Source: Proteiniphilum sp. UBA1403 (lineage in GTDB: Bacteria; Bacteroidota; Bacteroidia; Bacteroidales; Dysgonomonadaceae). From it: 44,327 nt of DNA. The notes below the pieces were generated by a model, which was not told the DNA's origin, did no database searches, and saw nothing but the letters and a program-made list of their open reading frames with translations. Each line of letters starts with the position of its first letter. Position 1 is the first letter of the stretch. The stretch lies in contig DBQD01000069.1 in assembly GCA_002305715.1 (NCBI GenBank), positions 1 to 44,327 on the forward strand, in the 5' to 3' direction. Shown here piece by piece: positions 16,416 to 23,082 of the stretch. The translations under genes and the position numbers were made by a program.

Positions 16416-17432
16416 ATGAAAATCGGTATTCTCAGTTCAGGTGGTGACGCTCCTGGCATTAACGCAACCATTCGAGGCGTAGGAAAAACAGCGATCAACA
16501 ACTATGGTATGCAAGTGATTGGCATACAGAATGGATTTTCAGGGCTACTCTACAAAGATGTGGTGGAACTCGATGACCCCTCTTTGTCGGGTATTCTCAA
16601 CTTGGGTGGAACCATATTGGGTACAGCACGCGAGAAGGTGTTTCGCAAGTTGATCACATCTCCCGATGAGAAAGATCGAGAACAAATTAAAGCGGCATAT
16701 CACGAATTGGGACTCGATTGTCTTGTCTGCATTGGTGGAAACGGTACGCAACGAACAACGTACATGCTTTCGGAATTGGGACTCAATGTGATTGGAATAC
16801 CCAAAACCATCGACAACGATGTCTTTGGTACCGATGTCACCTTTGGATTCTTTACTGCAGTCAATATTGCGACCGAAGCCATTGACAGACTTCATTCTAC
16901 CGCCAGCTCTCACCGACGGGTGATGGTCATTGAGCTGATGGGTCACCATGCCGGATGGATTACTCTCTATGCAGGCATGGCAGGAGGTGCCGACATCATT
17001 CTCATTCCTGAATTAGGATATAATATGAAGGTTGTGATAGACAAGATTCACAAACGAATGGAAATGGGTAAGGCTTATTCCATTGTGGCCGTAGCAGAAG
17101 GAGTGGAGGTTCCAACACGAGAGAGACCGGCTACATACTTTGCCCGGGAAATAGAAGCACAGACAGGCTTTGAGACACGAGAGACTGTATTGGGATATAT
17201 TCAACGTGGAGGATCTCCATCACCATACGACCGAATCTTGGGAACACTACTCGGTGGGCATGCCGCAACACTTATTCATGAAGGGAAATTTGGCAGAATG
17301 GTGGCACGCCTTGGAAACACCATTTCCGATGTACCCTTAGCAGAGGTAGCCGGTAAATTGCGTCTTATTACTCCTGATTCCAATCTTATTCAACAAGGTA
17401 GGAAGATGGGCATCTCGTTTGGTGTCTGGTAA
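16416..17432 (+). CDS. pfkA: 6-phosphofructokinase
   Basis: Glycolytic kinase making fructose 1,6-bisphosphate. The 338 residues contain GILSSGGDAPGINATIRG, PKTIDNDVFGTD with the catalytic aspartates, ELMGHHAGW, and the PFK signature region ending GYIQRGGSPSPYDR. Two specificity positions are notable. The usual GGDGS of ATP enzymes is GGNGT (residues 107-111), so the metal-site Asp is Asn109 while the ATP-type Gly110 is kept. The loop before the catalytic site is PKTIDND, with Lys130 as in pyrophosphate and mixed-type enzymes. ATP is the more likely donor by the Gly rule. It is transcribed alone, 153 bases after lpxB. Confidence 0.92.
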   Translation: MKIGILSSGGDAPGINATIRGVGKTAINNYGMQVIGIQNGFSGLLYKDVVELDDPSLSGILNLGGTILGTAREKVFRKLITSPDEKDREQIKAAYHELGLDCLVCIGGNGTQRTTYMLSELGLNVIGIPKTIDNDVFGTDVTFGFFTAVNIATEAIDRLHSTASSHRRVMVIELMGHHAGWITLYAGMAGGADIILIPELGYNMKVVIDKIHKRMEMGKAYSIVAVAEGVEVPTRERPATYFAREIEAQTGFETRETVLGYIQRGGSPSPYDRILGTLLGGHAATLIHEGKFGRMVARLGNTISDVPLAEVAGKLRLITPDSNLIQQGRKMGISFGVW

Positions 17433-17474
17433 AAAGAGATGCTGTAGTTCGACAAAGATGGAACAGTAGTTTAA

Positions 17475-18320
17475 TTAGGACTCTGCGTTGGGTTCATTCT
17501 CCCCATCGGGAAAGAATGTAATGCTATTTTGCCCCTCAATGGATGGCTGACCCGTACTCGTTGCCTGGGCAATTACCTCTTGTAGTTCGTTGTTTTCACG
17601 TAACTTACGAATTGCTACTTTGGCGGCCATCTGATGAGATTCTTTCTTTGAGTATCCTGTTCCAGATCCAATTTCCAAGCCGCCCACTTTAACGCAGGAG
17701 CTGAATATGGGATTGTTCTGCGAATCGTACGATGAATCCGTTATCTCAAATAACACATCCACCTTATTCTTTTGTCCCCATTCAATAAGACGCGATTTAA
17801 AATCGACCTCACTTTTGAGAACGGTTTCAATGTTTAGATGTTGCTTTATGAGTGTTTCATAGACGAACTTCTTAGCAACACGATAACCTTGATCGAGATA
17901 AATTGCACCAATTAACGCCTCTAGGGCGTCGCCATAAATATTTGTATTATGTGCCAGGTTGCGTGTTGCTGAGACAATGAGTTTGTCTATACCCAGTTCA
18001 ACGGCCAGTTTGTTCAGCGTCTCCCTCTGTACTATTCGAGAACGAGTACTGGTGAGAAATCCCTCCTTTTTATTCTCAAATTTTTTGTAAAGAATATCTG
18101 CGACGATAGCATCGAGGATAGCATCGCCTAGAAATTCAAGACGTTCATTATTCATCCACTTTCCTTTCTTCGATCGAACAGAGGAAGAGCGGTGAGTCAT
18201 GGCTTCTTTGTAGAGATCTATCCAGTCGGGGTAGAATCCCAATACATTATAAAACGAAAGATAAGGCTCTTTACCTTTATGTGGAAGAGCCTTTATCCTT
18301 TTTACAAATCTTCTTAACAC
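17475..18320 (-). CDS. rnc: Ribonuclease III
   Basis: Double-strand RNA endonuclease that processes rRNA precursors and other duplex RNA. The catalytic domain carries the signature NNERLEFLGDAILDAIVADIL and the second acidic cluster GDALEALIGAIYLDQGY. The C-terminal double-strand RNA-binding domain follows (DFKSRLIEWGQKNKVD to KKESHQMAAKVAIRKL). At 281 residues it is longer than the E. coli protein because of an N-terminal lead and a C-terminal polar tail of about 30 residues (ATSTGQPSIEGQNS onward). It starts 1 base from the fabF stop, so acpP-fabF-rnc is one operon, an order common in bacteria. Confidence 0.96.
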   Translation of the reverse strand: MLRRFVKRIKALPHKGKEPYLSFYNVLGFYPDWIDLYKEAMTHRSSSVRSKKGKWMNNERLEFLGDAILDAIVADILYKKFENKKEGFLTSTRSRIVQRETLNKLAVELGIDKLIVSATRNLAHNTNIYGDALEALIGAIYLDQGYRVAKKFVYETLIKQHLNIETVLKSEVDFKSRLIEWGQKNKVDVLFEITDSSYDSQNNPIFSSCVKVGGLEIGSGTGYSKKESHQMAAKVAIRKLRENNELQEVIAQATSTGQPSIEGQNSITFFPDGENEPNAES

Positions 18321-18321
18321 A

Positions 18322-19584
18322 CTACTTGATGTATTGCTTGAGAATTACACTTGCGTTGTGTCCCCCAAAGCCAAAAGTGTTAGATAACGCAGCTCTTATC
18401 TGTCTTTTTTGAGCTTTGTTGAATGTGAAATTTAACCGGTAGTCAATTTCCGGATCATCGTCTCCTTCTTCGTGGTTAATTGTAGGAGGAACTATTTGAT
18501 CCCTAATTGCCAGTATACTGAACATTGCCTCCACGGCACCTGCAGCACCCAATAGGTGTCCGGTCATTGATTTTGTGGAACTAATGTTCAAGTTGTAACT
18601 GTGTTCGCCAAACACGTCGAGTATAGCTTTTGCTTCCGAGATATCTCCCACAGGTGTTGAAGTCCCATGTACATTGATATAGTCAATATCCTCGGGCCTC
18701 ATCTCCGCATCTTCTAGCGCGTTGCGCATCACCAGCTTAGCCCCCAATCCTTCGGGGTGGGATGCTGTAATGTGATGAGCATCGGCCGACATACCTCCAC
18801 CGGCCACTTCTGCGTAGATCGTGGCACCACGTGCAATGGCATGTTCCAACTCTTCCAATATGAGAGCGGCACCACCCTCGCCAATAACGAAACCATCGCG
18901 ACTGGCACTGAATGGACGTGAAGCTCCCTGCGGATTGTCGTTGCGTGTAGATAAAGCATGCATAGCATTGAAACCACCCACAGCCGATGCACTGATGGTT
19001 GCTTCAGCACCACCTGTAACAATCGCTGAGGCTTTTCCCAAACGGATTAGATTAAACGCATCTACGATGGCATTTGTAGAAGAAGCACATGCAGAGACGG
19101 TGGCATAGTTGGGACCTCTCAGTCCATAAATCATAGAGATATGCCCTGCGGCAATGTCTGCTATCATTTTCGGAATGAAAAAAGGATTGAACCGCGGTCC
19201 TTTCTCTTTATTCAGGTAATATTCGCCAACTTCGTCTTCAAATGTTCTAATTCCACCTATTCCGGCAGAAAATATTACGCCGATTCGATCAAGATTTTCT
19301 TTATCCAGCTCTAGCCCTGAATTTTCCATCGCTTCTTTTGCTGCATAGATGGCCAATTGAGCATATCTGTCGAACTTACGCATCTCCTTGCGATCGAACA
19401 GCGTGCTGGGATCAAAACCTTTTACTTCACAGGCAAACTGTGTTTTAAAAAGCGATGCATCAAAATGAGTAACAGGTCCGGCGCCACTCTTTCCTGCAAG
19501 GGCATTTTCCCACGTGGTCTGCACGTCGTTGCCCAGAGGAGTAATTGCTCCCAAACCTGTTACTACTACTCTTTTTAACTCCAT
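18322..19584 (-). CDS. fabF: Beta-ketoacyl-ACP synthase II
   Basis: Condensing enzyme of type II fatty acid synthesis that elongates acyl-ACP with malonyl-ACP. It begins MELKRVVVTGLGAITPLGND. The Cys-His-His catalytic set is visible: nucleophile Cys in TVSACASSTNAI, His in NVHGTSTPVGD and His in SMTGHLLGAAGAVEA. The length of 420 residues is typical. It follows acpP by 11 bases and is followed directly by rnc. Confidence 0.97.
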   Translation of the reverse strand: MELKRVVVTGLGAITPLGNDVQTTWENALAGKSGAGPVTHFDASLFKTQFACEVKGFDPSTLFDRKEMRKFDRYAQLAIYAAKEAMENSGLELDKENLDRIGVIFSAGIGGIRTFEDEVGEYYLNKEKGPRFNPFFIPKMIADIAAGHISMIYGLRGPNYATVSACASSTNAIVDAFNLIRLGKASAIVTGGAEATISASAVGGFNAMHALSTRNDNPQGASRPFSASRDGFVIGEGGAALILEELEHAIARGATIYAEVAGGGMSADAHHITASHPEGLGAKLVMRNALEDAEMRPEDIDYINVHGTSTPVGDISEAKAILDVFGEHSYNLNISSTKSMTGHLLGAAGAVEAMFSILAIRDQIVPPTINHEEGDDDPEIDYRLNFTFNKAQKRQIRAALSNTFGFGGHNASVILKQYIK

Positions 19585-19595
19585 GAATAAATGGA

Positions 19596-19832
19596 TTATT
19601 TCGCGTGTTGTTCTACATAAGAAATGGCATCGCCCACTGTAGAAATCTTTTCAGCTTGATCGTCAGGAATTGAAATGTTGAATTCTTTTTCAAATTCCAT
19701 GATTAATTCAACTGTGTCCAGTGAGTCGGCTCCCAGATCATTGGTAAAACTAGCTGTTTCAGTAACTTCTGACTCTTCAACACCTAATTTGTCGACAATA
19801 ATCGATTTTACTCTTTGTGCTACTTCAGACAT
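19596..19832 (-). CDS. acpP: Acyl carrier protein
   Basis: Small acidic carrier of 78 residues that holds growing acyl chains on a 4'-phosphopantetheine arm. The attachment serine is Ser37 in the DSL motif of LGADSLDTVELIMEFE. Helix pattern and acidity are typical. It leads the acpP-fabF-rnc operon and has a recognisable promoter upstream. Confidence 0.98.
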   Translation of the reverse strand: MSEVAQRVKSIIVDKLGVEESEVTETASFTNDLGADSLDTVELIMEFEKEFNISIPDDQAEKISTVGDAISYVEQHAK

Positions 19833-19885
19833 AACTTTCTGTATTAATTAATAAATGAAAAATAATATTCTTAATTTTGCGTTTG

Positions 19886-19918
19886 CAAAGTAACGCATTT
19901 TTTCTCTAATTGTGCAAA
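19886..19918 (-). promoter_or_regulatory. Promoter for acpP-fabF-rnc
   Basis: On the minus strand TTTG (19915-19918) is followed 21 bases later by TTACTTTG (19886-19893), one base off TAnnTTTG. The start near 19879 gives a leader of about 47 bases. Confidence 0.45.
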
Positions 19919-19943
19919 CTTTTACTCACTAAAATCAAAAAAA

Positions 19944-19970
19944 ATGCACAGAAAACATTGTTTTGTGCAT
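19944..19970. promoter_or_regulatory. Hairpin or operator in the acpP/purN divergent region
   Basis: ATGCAC (19944-19949) and AAAAC (19952-19956) pair with GTTTT (19960-19964) and GTGCAT (19965-19970), with a two-base bulge and a 3-base loop. It lies 16 bases before the purN ATG and upstream of the acpP promoter, where a regulator site or a purN leader hairpin would be expected. Confidence 0.35.
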
Positions 19971-19986
19971 ATAACACCACTTTTTA

Positions 19987-20559
19987 ATGACCAATATCGC
20001 CATCTTTGCCTCGGGTAGTGGTAGCAATGCCGAAAATATAGCTACCTACTTTAAAGATAACTCCGAATGTGGAGTTAAACTCATTCTTTCCAATAAGATC
20101 GATGCATTTGTGCACGAAAGAGCTAAAAAGCTTTGTATACCATCTTTTACGTTTACCAAGGCTGAATTTGATGATGGGGTGGAGATCGTGGAAATACTTC
20201 GCGAATATGAAATTGATTTCATCGTTCTGGCCGGTTTTCTGTTGAAAGTATCCAAACCTATACTCGATGCATACCCGGGACGAATTGTGAACATACATCC
20301 TGCTTTGCTTCCAAAACATGGAGGCAAAGGAATGTATGGCGACAGGGTACATCAAGCTGTGTTGGATGCAGGGGAAACCGAATCTGGCATAACCATTCAT
20401 TATATTAATGAGCATTACGATGAGGGAAGTATCATCTTTCAAGCAAGCTGCAACGTTGAAACAGGAGACAATGCCGAGACACTCGCGGCGAGAGTGCATG
20501 AATTGGAATATTTACATTTCCCGCATGTGATTGAATCCCTCCTAAAAGAGCACAAGTAG
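19987..20559 (+). CDS. purN: Phosphoribosylglycinamide formyltransferase
   Basis: Transfers the formyl group of 10-formyl-tetrahydrofolate to GAR, the third step of purine synthesis and the step right after PurD. It begins MTNIAIFASGSGSNAENI with the phosphate-binding glycine-serine loop. The catalytic region NIHPALLPKHGGKGMYGDRVH contains the conserved Asn and His, and DEGSIIFQA follows. At 190 residues it is the usual size. It is divergent from acpP and followed by an 18-base palindrome. Confidence 0.96.
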   Translation: MTNIAIFASGSGSNAENIATYFKDNSECGVKLILSNKIDAFVHERAKKLCIPSFTFTKAEFDDGVEIVEILREYEIDFIVLAGFLLKVSKPILDAYPGRIVNIHPALLPKHGGKGMYGDRVHQAVLDAGETESGITIHYINEHYDEGSIIFQASCNVETGDNAETLAARVHELEYLHFPHVIESLLKEHK

Positions 20560-20579
20560 CAGGAAAAAGTTTCGCATAA

Positions 20580-20597
20580 TTGTTCAATATTGAACAA
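20580..20597. repeat. Perfect 18-bp palindrome after purN
   Basis: TTGTTCAATATTGAACAA is its own reverse complement over 18 bases. It lies 20 bases after the purN stop and about 80 bases before tRNA-Leu. With no spacer it would make a poor hairpin, so a dimeric protein-binding site is more likely than a terminator. Confidence 0.5.
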
Positions 20598-20656
20598 CAT
20601 TTTAGCTGGATCATTAAAAAAATAAGTTTGGATCGCGGGAGTTGAAAAATTAATTG

Positions 20657-20664
20657 TATCTTTG
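20657..20664 (+). promoter_or_regulatory. -7 promoter element for tRNA-Leu
   Basis: TATCTTTG, a perfect TAnnTTTG. The transcript would start near 20671, five bases before the mature tRNA end, which fits a stand-alone tRNA gene. Confidence 0.5.
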
Positions 20665-20675
20665 CATCGCAATTT

Positions 20676-20757
20676 GCGGCTGTGGCGTAATTGGTAGCCG
20701 CGCCAGACTTAGGATCTGGTGACGAGAGTCGTGGGGGTTCGAGTCCCTTCAGCCGCA
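20676..20757 (+). tRNA. tRNA-Leu (anticodon UAG)
   Basis: An 82-base cloverleaf. The acceptor stem GCGGCTG (20676-20682) pairs with CAGCCGC (20750-20756), followed by discriminator A at 20757. The anticodon stem CCAGA/TCTGG encloses the loop CTTAGGA, with anticodon TAG at 20710-20712, reading CUA-type leucine codons. A variable arm (ACG...CGT) and the T loop GTTCGAG are present; the long variable arm is that of a class II tRNA such as Leu. The CCA end is not encoded. Confidence 0.95.
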
Positions 20758-20763
20758 CAGTAG

Positions 20764-20799
20764 AAACCGTTTCATTCGTAAAGGATGAGACGGTTTTTT
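20764..20799 (+). terminator. Terminator after tRNA-Leu
   Basis: AACCGTTTCAT (20765-20775) pairs with ATGAGACGGTT (20785-20795) with one G-T wobble, followed by a run of six T. It is 8 bases after the tRNA. Confidence 0.75.
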
Positions 20800-20861
20800 G
20801 ATTAACCTACTCCAGTTCTCCCTTAATCCTTCCTTCTATCATCCTTATTTCTTCCTTATTA

Positions 20862-20894
20862 AAATATAAGCGAAATATAAGGGAAATATAAGGG
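20862..20894. repeat. Three tandem 11-bp repeats
   Basis: AAATATAAGCG at 20862-20872, then AAATATAAGGG twice (20873-20883 and 20884-20894), with a degenerate fourth (ATATACGG). The unit is one helical turn. Just upstream, CCTTATTTCTTCCTTATT is a partial complement of the same words. Apart from this, the tRNA terminator and the gene remnant, I see nothing else in the 329-base gap between tRNA-Leu and the next gene. Confidence 0.6.
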
Positions 20895-20939
20895 ATATAC
20901 GGAGTATGTCCCTTGTTTCTTCTATTCAGGAAATCGTAA

Positions 20940-21097
20940 AAAGACATTAATTGTGAAGTGACGTACGATGAAGGGGGCATACAAACTTTTGAAGAAAAAG
21001 ATATCTTTATATTTCATATTTTACCAAAGATCGTTATCTTGCAGCCTGGAGCGGAATTTTGCAAGGATTAAAGGATTATCTCGAAAATGAGGTATAA
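20940..21097 (+). pseudogene. Frameshifted 3' remnant of a gene, possibly SRPBCC/AHSA1-like
   Basis: Two adjoining frames together read like the C-terminal part of a protein. The first is open from 20940 and reads CEVTYDEGGIQTFEEKD and then FHILPK. The second, shifted by one base, continues DRYLAAWSGILQGLKDYLE and ends at TAA 21095-21097. Adding one A to the AAA run at 21026-21028 joins them. The ending, a Trp-containing amphipathic helix finishing in LKDYLE, resembles the last helix of SRPBCC/AHSA1 (activator of Hsp90 ATPase-like) proteins. No start is visible, and the 3' end overlaps the first codons of the downstream gene. Identity is uncertain; that it is a decayed coding region is more likely than not. 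Confidence 0.4.
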
Positions 21098-22973
21098 AAG
21101 TGTAATCATTCTATTCTTTTTGGTGTCGACGCTGGGTCAAGCCCAACGTACAGAGAAGCCTGTTCTACATGGAAAGCACTGGATGGCAATTACCGGTAAA
21201 TCGCTGGGTGCACAGGCGGGTGCAATGATATTTCAACAGGGCGGTAATGCCGTTGATGCTGCTTGTGCCATGCTGGGTGCTACCTGCACATTATGGGATG
21301 TACTGAGTTGGGGTGGTGAAACACAAGCGCTGATTTATAATCCACATACTAAAAAAGTAATCGCTATCAATGCGCTGGGTGTTGCTCCGACAGGTGCGAC
21401 AGTCGATTTCTTTAAAAGCTTGGGGTATGACTTCCCTCCGGAGTATGGACCGCTGACAGCTGTAACTCCGGGTACTGTTGGTGGACTCTGTTATATGCTC
21501 GCAACATATGGAACCATGAGCTTGAGGGAGGTACTGGCTCCCTCGATGGATCTGGCTGCCGGCTTTCCGGCGGATCAGTCGTTCGTCGCTAGTATAGCCC
21601 GCAACAAAGAGATGTTGAAGGGGTGGAAATACAGTCGGGAGCTATTTATTACCCACCCGGGTGAAGCACAGGAGACACCGGTTGTGGGGGAGATATTTGT
21701 GCAAAAGAACCTGCTGGAGACGTTGCAGAAGATGGTCGATGCGGAACAACTGGCATTGAATGAGGGCAAAAGCCGACAAGAGGCAATTATGGCTGCATAC
21801 AATCGGTTTTACAATGGCGATATTGCCCAGGAGTTTGTGCGTGGTTCGAGCGAAATGGGGGGACTAATCACGCTTGACGATTTGGCCCGATGGTATCCTG
21901 TGGAGGAGAAACCACTTTGCGTATCCTACAAAGGCATCGATGTGTATAAACTGCAGCCATGGTCGCAAGGGCCAATGTTACTCCAAAGTCTGAATATTTT
22001 GGAGAATTTCGATTTAAAAAGTATGGGGTATAACTCTCCGCAGTACATCCATACGTTGTATCAAACCATGAGCATGGCATTTGCCGACCGTGATTTTTAT
22101 TACGGCGACCCCTCCTTCTGTCCCGATATCCCCATCAAAGGTCTATTAAGTAAGGAGTACGCTCGCAGTCGGGCTTCGGAAATGTACATCGACAAAAATA
22201 ACCCGTCCATCTCTCCGGGTAATCCATATCTCTTTGAAGGAAGAGAAAATCCCTATTTGCAAATTCTGAAAGAGCGTGGTTCTGAAACGAAACCATCGGA
22301 GGAGCGTGATTTTGTACCCAAACATGATGTCGTTTCGTTGACGGAACCAAGCGATGAGTATATGGAACGACTTTGTCGCGGTACCACCACCATTCAAGCG
22401 GCCGATGCAGAAGGGTGGGTGGTCTCTGTAACCCCGTCCGGAGGTTGGATTCCCGCTTGTATTGCGGGGAATACCGGAATTGGAATGAGTCAGCGTTTGC
22501 AGAGTTTCGTGTTGGACGATTCGCTGAATCCGTTCAATGTGCTGGAGCCCGGAAAGCGACCAAGGGTAACGCTTACGCCATCACTGGCGTTAAAGAATGG
22601 TGAACCTTTTTTATCGTTCGCCGTGCAGGGTGGCGATACGCAGGAACAGAATTTGTTGCAGTTCTTTCTGAATGTGGTGGAATTTGGAATGAATGTGCAG
22701 CAGGCCGCCGAGGCCGCCAACTTCAACTCCAATCAGCTGTGGCTATCGTTGGGTGGAACAACAATTGAGGAGCGGATGCCAAGACCGGGCGATCTGCTGT
22801 TGAATGCAAAAACGCCCGATTCTGTTCGTCAGAAACTCACCGAAATGAAGTATACGCTACAGTTTTCCAGTCATACCAGCGGCCCCATCAATGCCATTTA
22901 TTTCGATCGCGAACAGGGTACTTTATGGGGAGCAAGCAGCAACTACGGGGAGGATTATGGGATTGGTTGGTGA
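21087..22973 (+). CDS. Gamma-glutamyltransferase family protein (secreted)
   Basis: N-terminal nucleophile hydrolase of 628 residues with a signal peptide (MRYKSVIILFFLVSTLGQAQ), so periplasmic or exported. Family members cleave gamma-glutamyl bonds such as glutathione, or act as acylases. The proposed nucleophile is Thr433 in CRGTTTIQAADAEGW, where self-cleavage would give a large and a small subunit. The small subunit has PSGGWIPACIAGNTGIGMSQRLQSFVLDD, GKRPRVTLTPSLAL and VQGGDTQEQNLLQFFLNVVEFGM, all family hallmarks. The usual TTHxSVxD is TTTIQAAD, and the glycine-rich GGGGF stretch is SWGGETQ, so it belongs to a divergent branch. The start overlaps a decayed gene; ATG 21087 fits the signal peptide. 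Confidence 0.85.
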   Translation: MRYKSVIILFFLVSTLGQAQRTEKPVLHGKHWMAITGKSLGAQAGAMIFQQGGNAVDAACAMLGATCTLWDVLSWGGETQALIYNPHTKKVIAINALGVAPTGATVDFFKSLGYDFPPEYGPLTAVTPGTVGGLCYMLATYGTMSLREVLAPSMDLAAGFPADQSFVASIARNKEMLKGWKYSRELFITHPGEAQETPVVGEIFVQKNLLETLQKMVDAEQLALNEGKSRQEAIMAAYNRFYNGDIAQEFVRGSSEMGGLITLDDLARWYPVEEKPLCVSYKGIDVYKLQPWSQGPMLLQSLNILENFDLKSMGYNSPQYIHTLYQTMSMAFADRDFYYGDPSFCPDIPIKGLLSKEYARSRASEMYIDKNNPSISPGNPYLFEGRENPYLQILKERGSETKPSEERDFVPKHDVVSLTEPSDEYMERLCRGTTTIQAADAEGWVVSVTPSGGWIPACIAGNTGIGMSQRLQSFVLDDSLNPFNVLEPGKRPRVTLTPSLALKNGEPFLSFAVQGGDTQEQNLLQFFLNVVEFGMNVQQAAEAANFNSNQLWLSLGGTTIEERMPRPGDLLLNAKTPDSVRQKLTEMKYTLQFSSHTSGPINAIYFDREQGTLWGASSNYGEDYGIGW

Positions 22974-23082
22974 GTATACCTGGATATAAGTCGACAGCAC
23001 CTCTGCATTAAAATACTTGAATTAAACATGCTGATAGATACACTAAGAATATTATAACCAATTATTTATTAATTCGTATACG

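Noticed and set aside
20600..21086. Integration site of a mobile element at tRNA-Leu
   Set aside because: No integrase, no duplicate of the tRNA 3' end in the window and no foreign-looking gene block.
20968..21090. Lysine-rich 40-codon ORF overlapping the gamma-glutamyltransferase start
   Set aside because: It is a third frame across the better-supported frameshifted remnant, and its composition is unlike a real protein.
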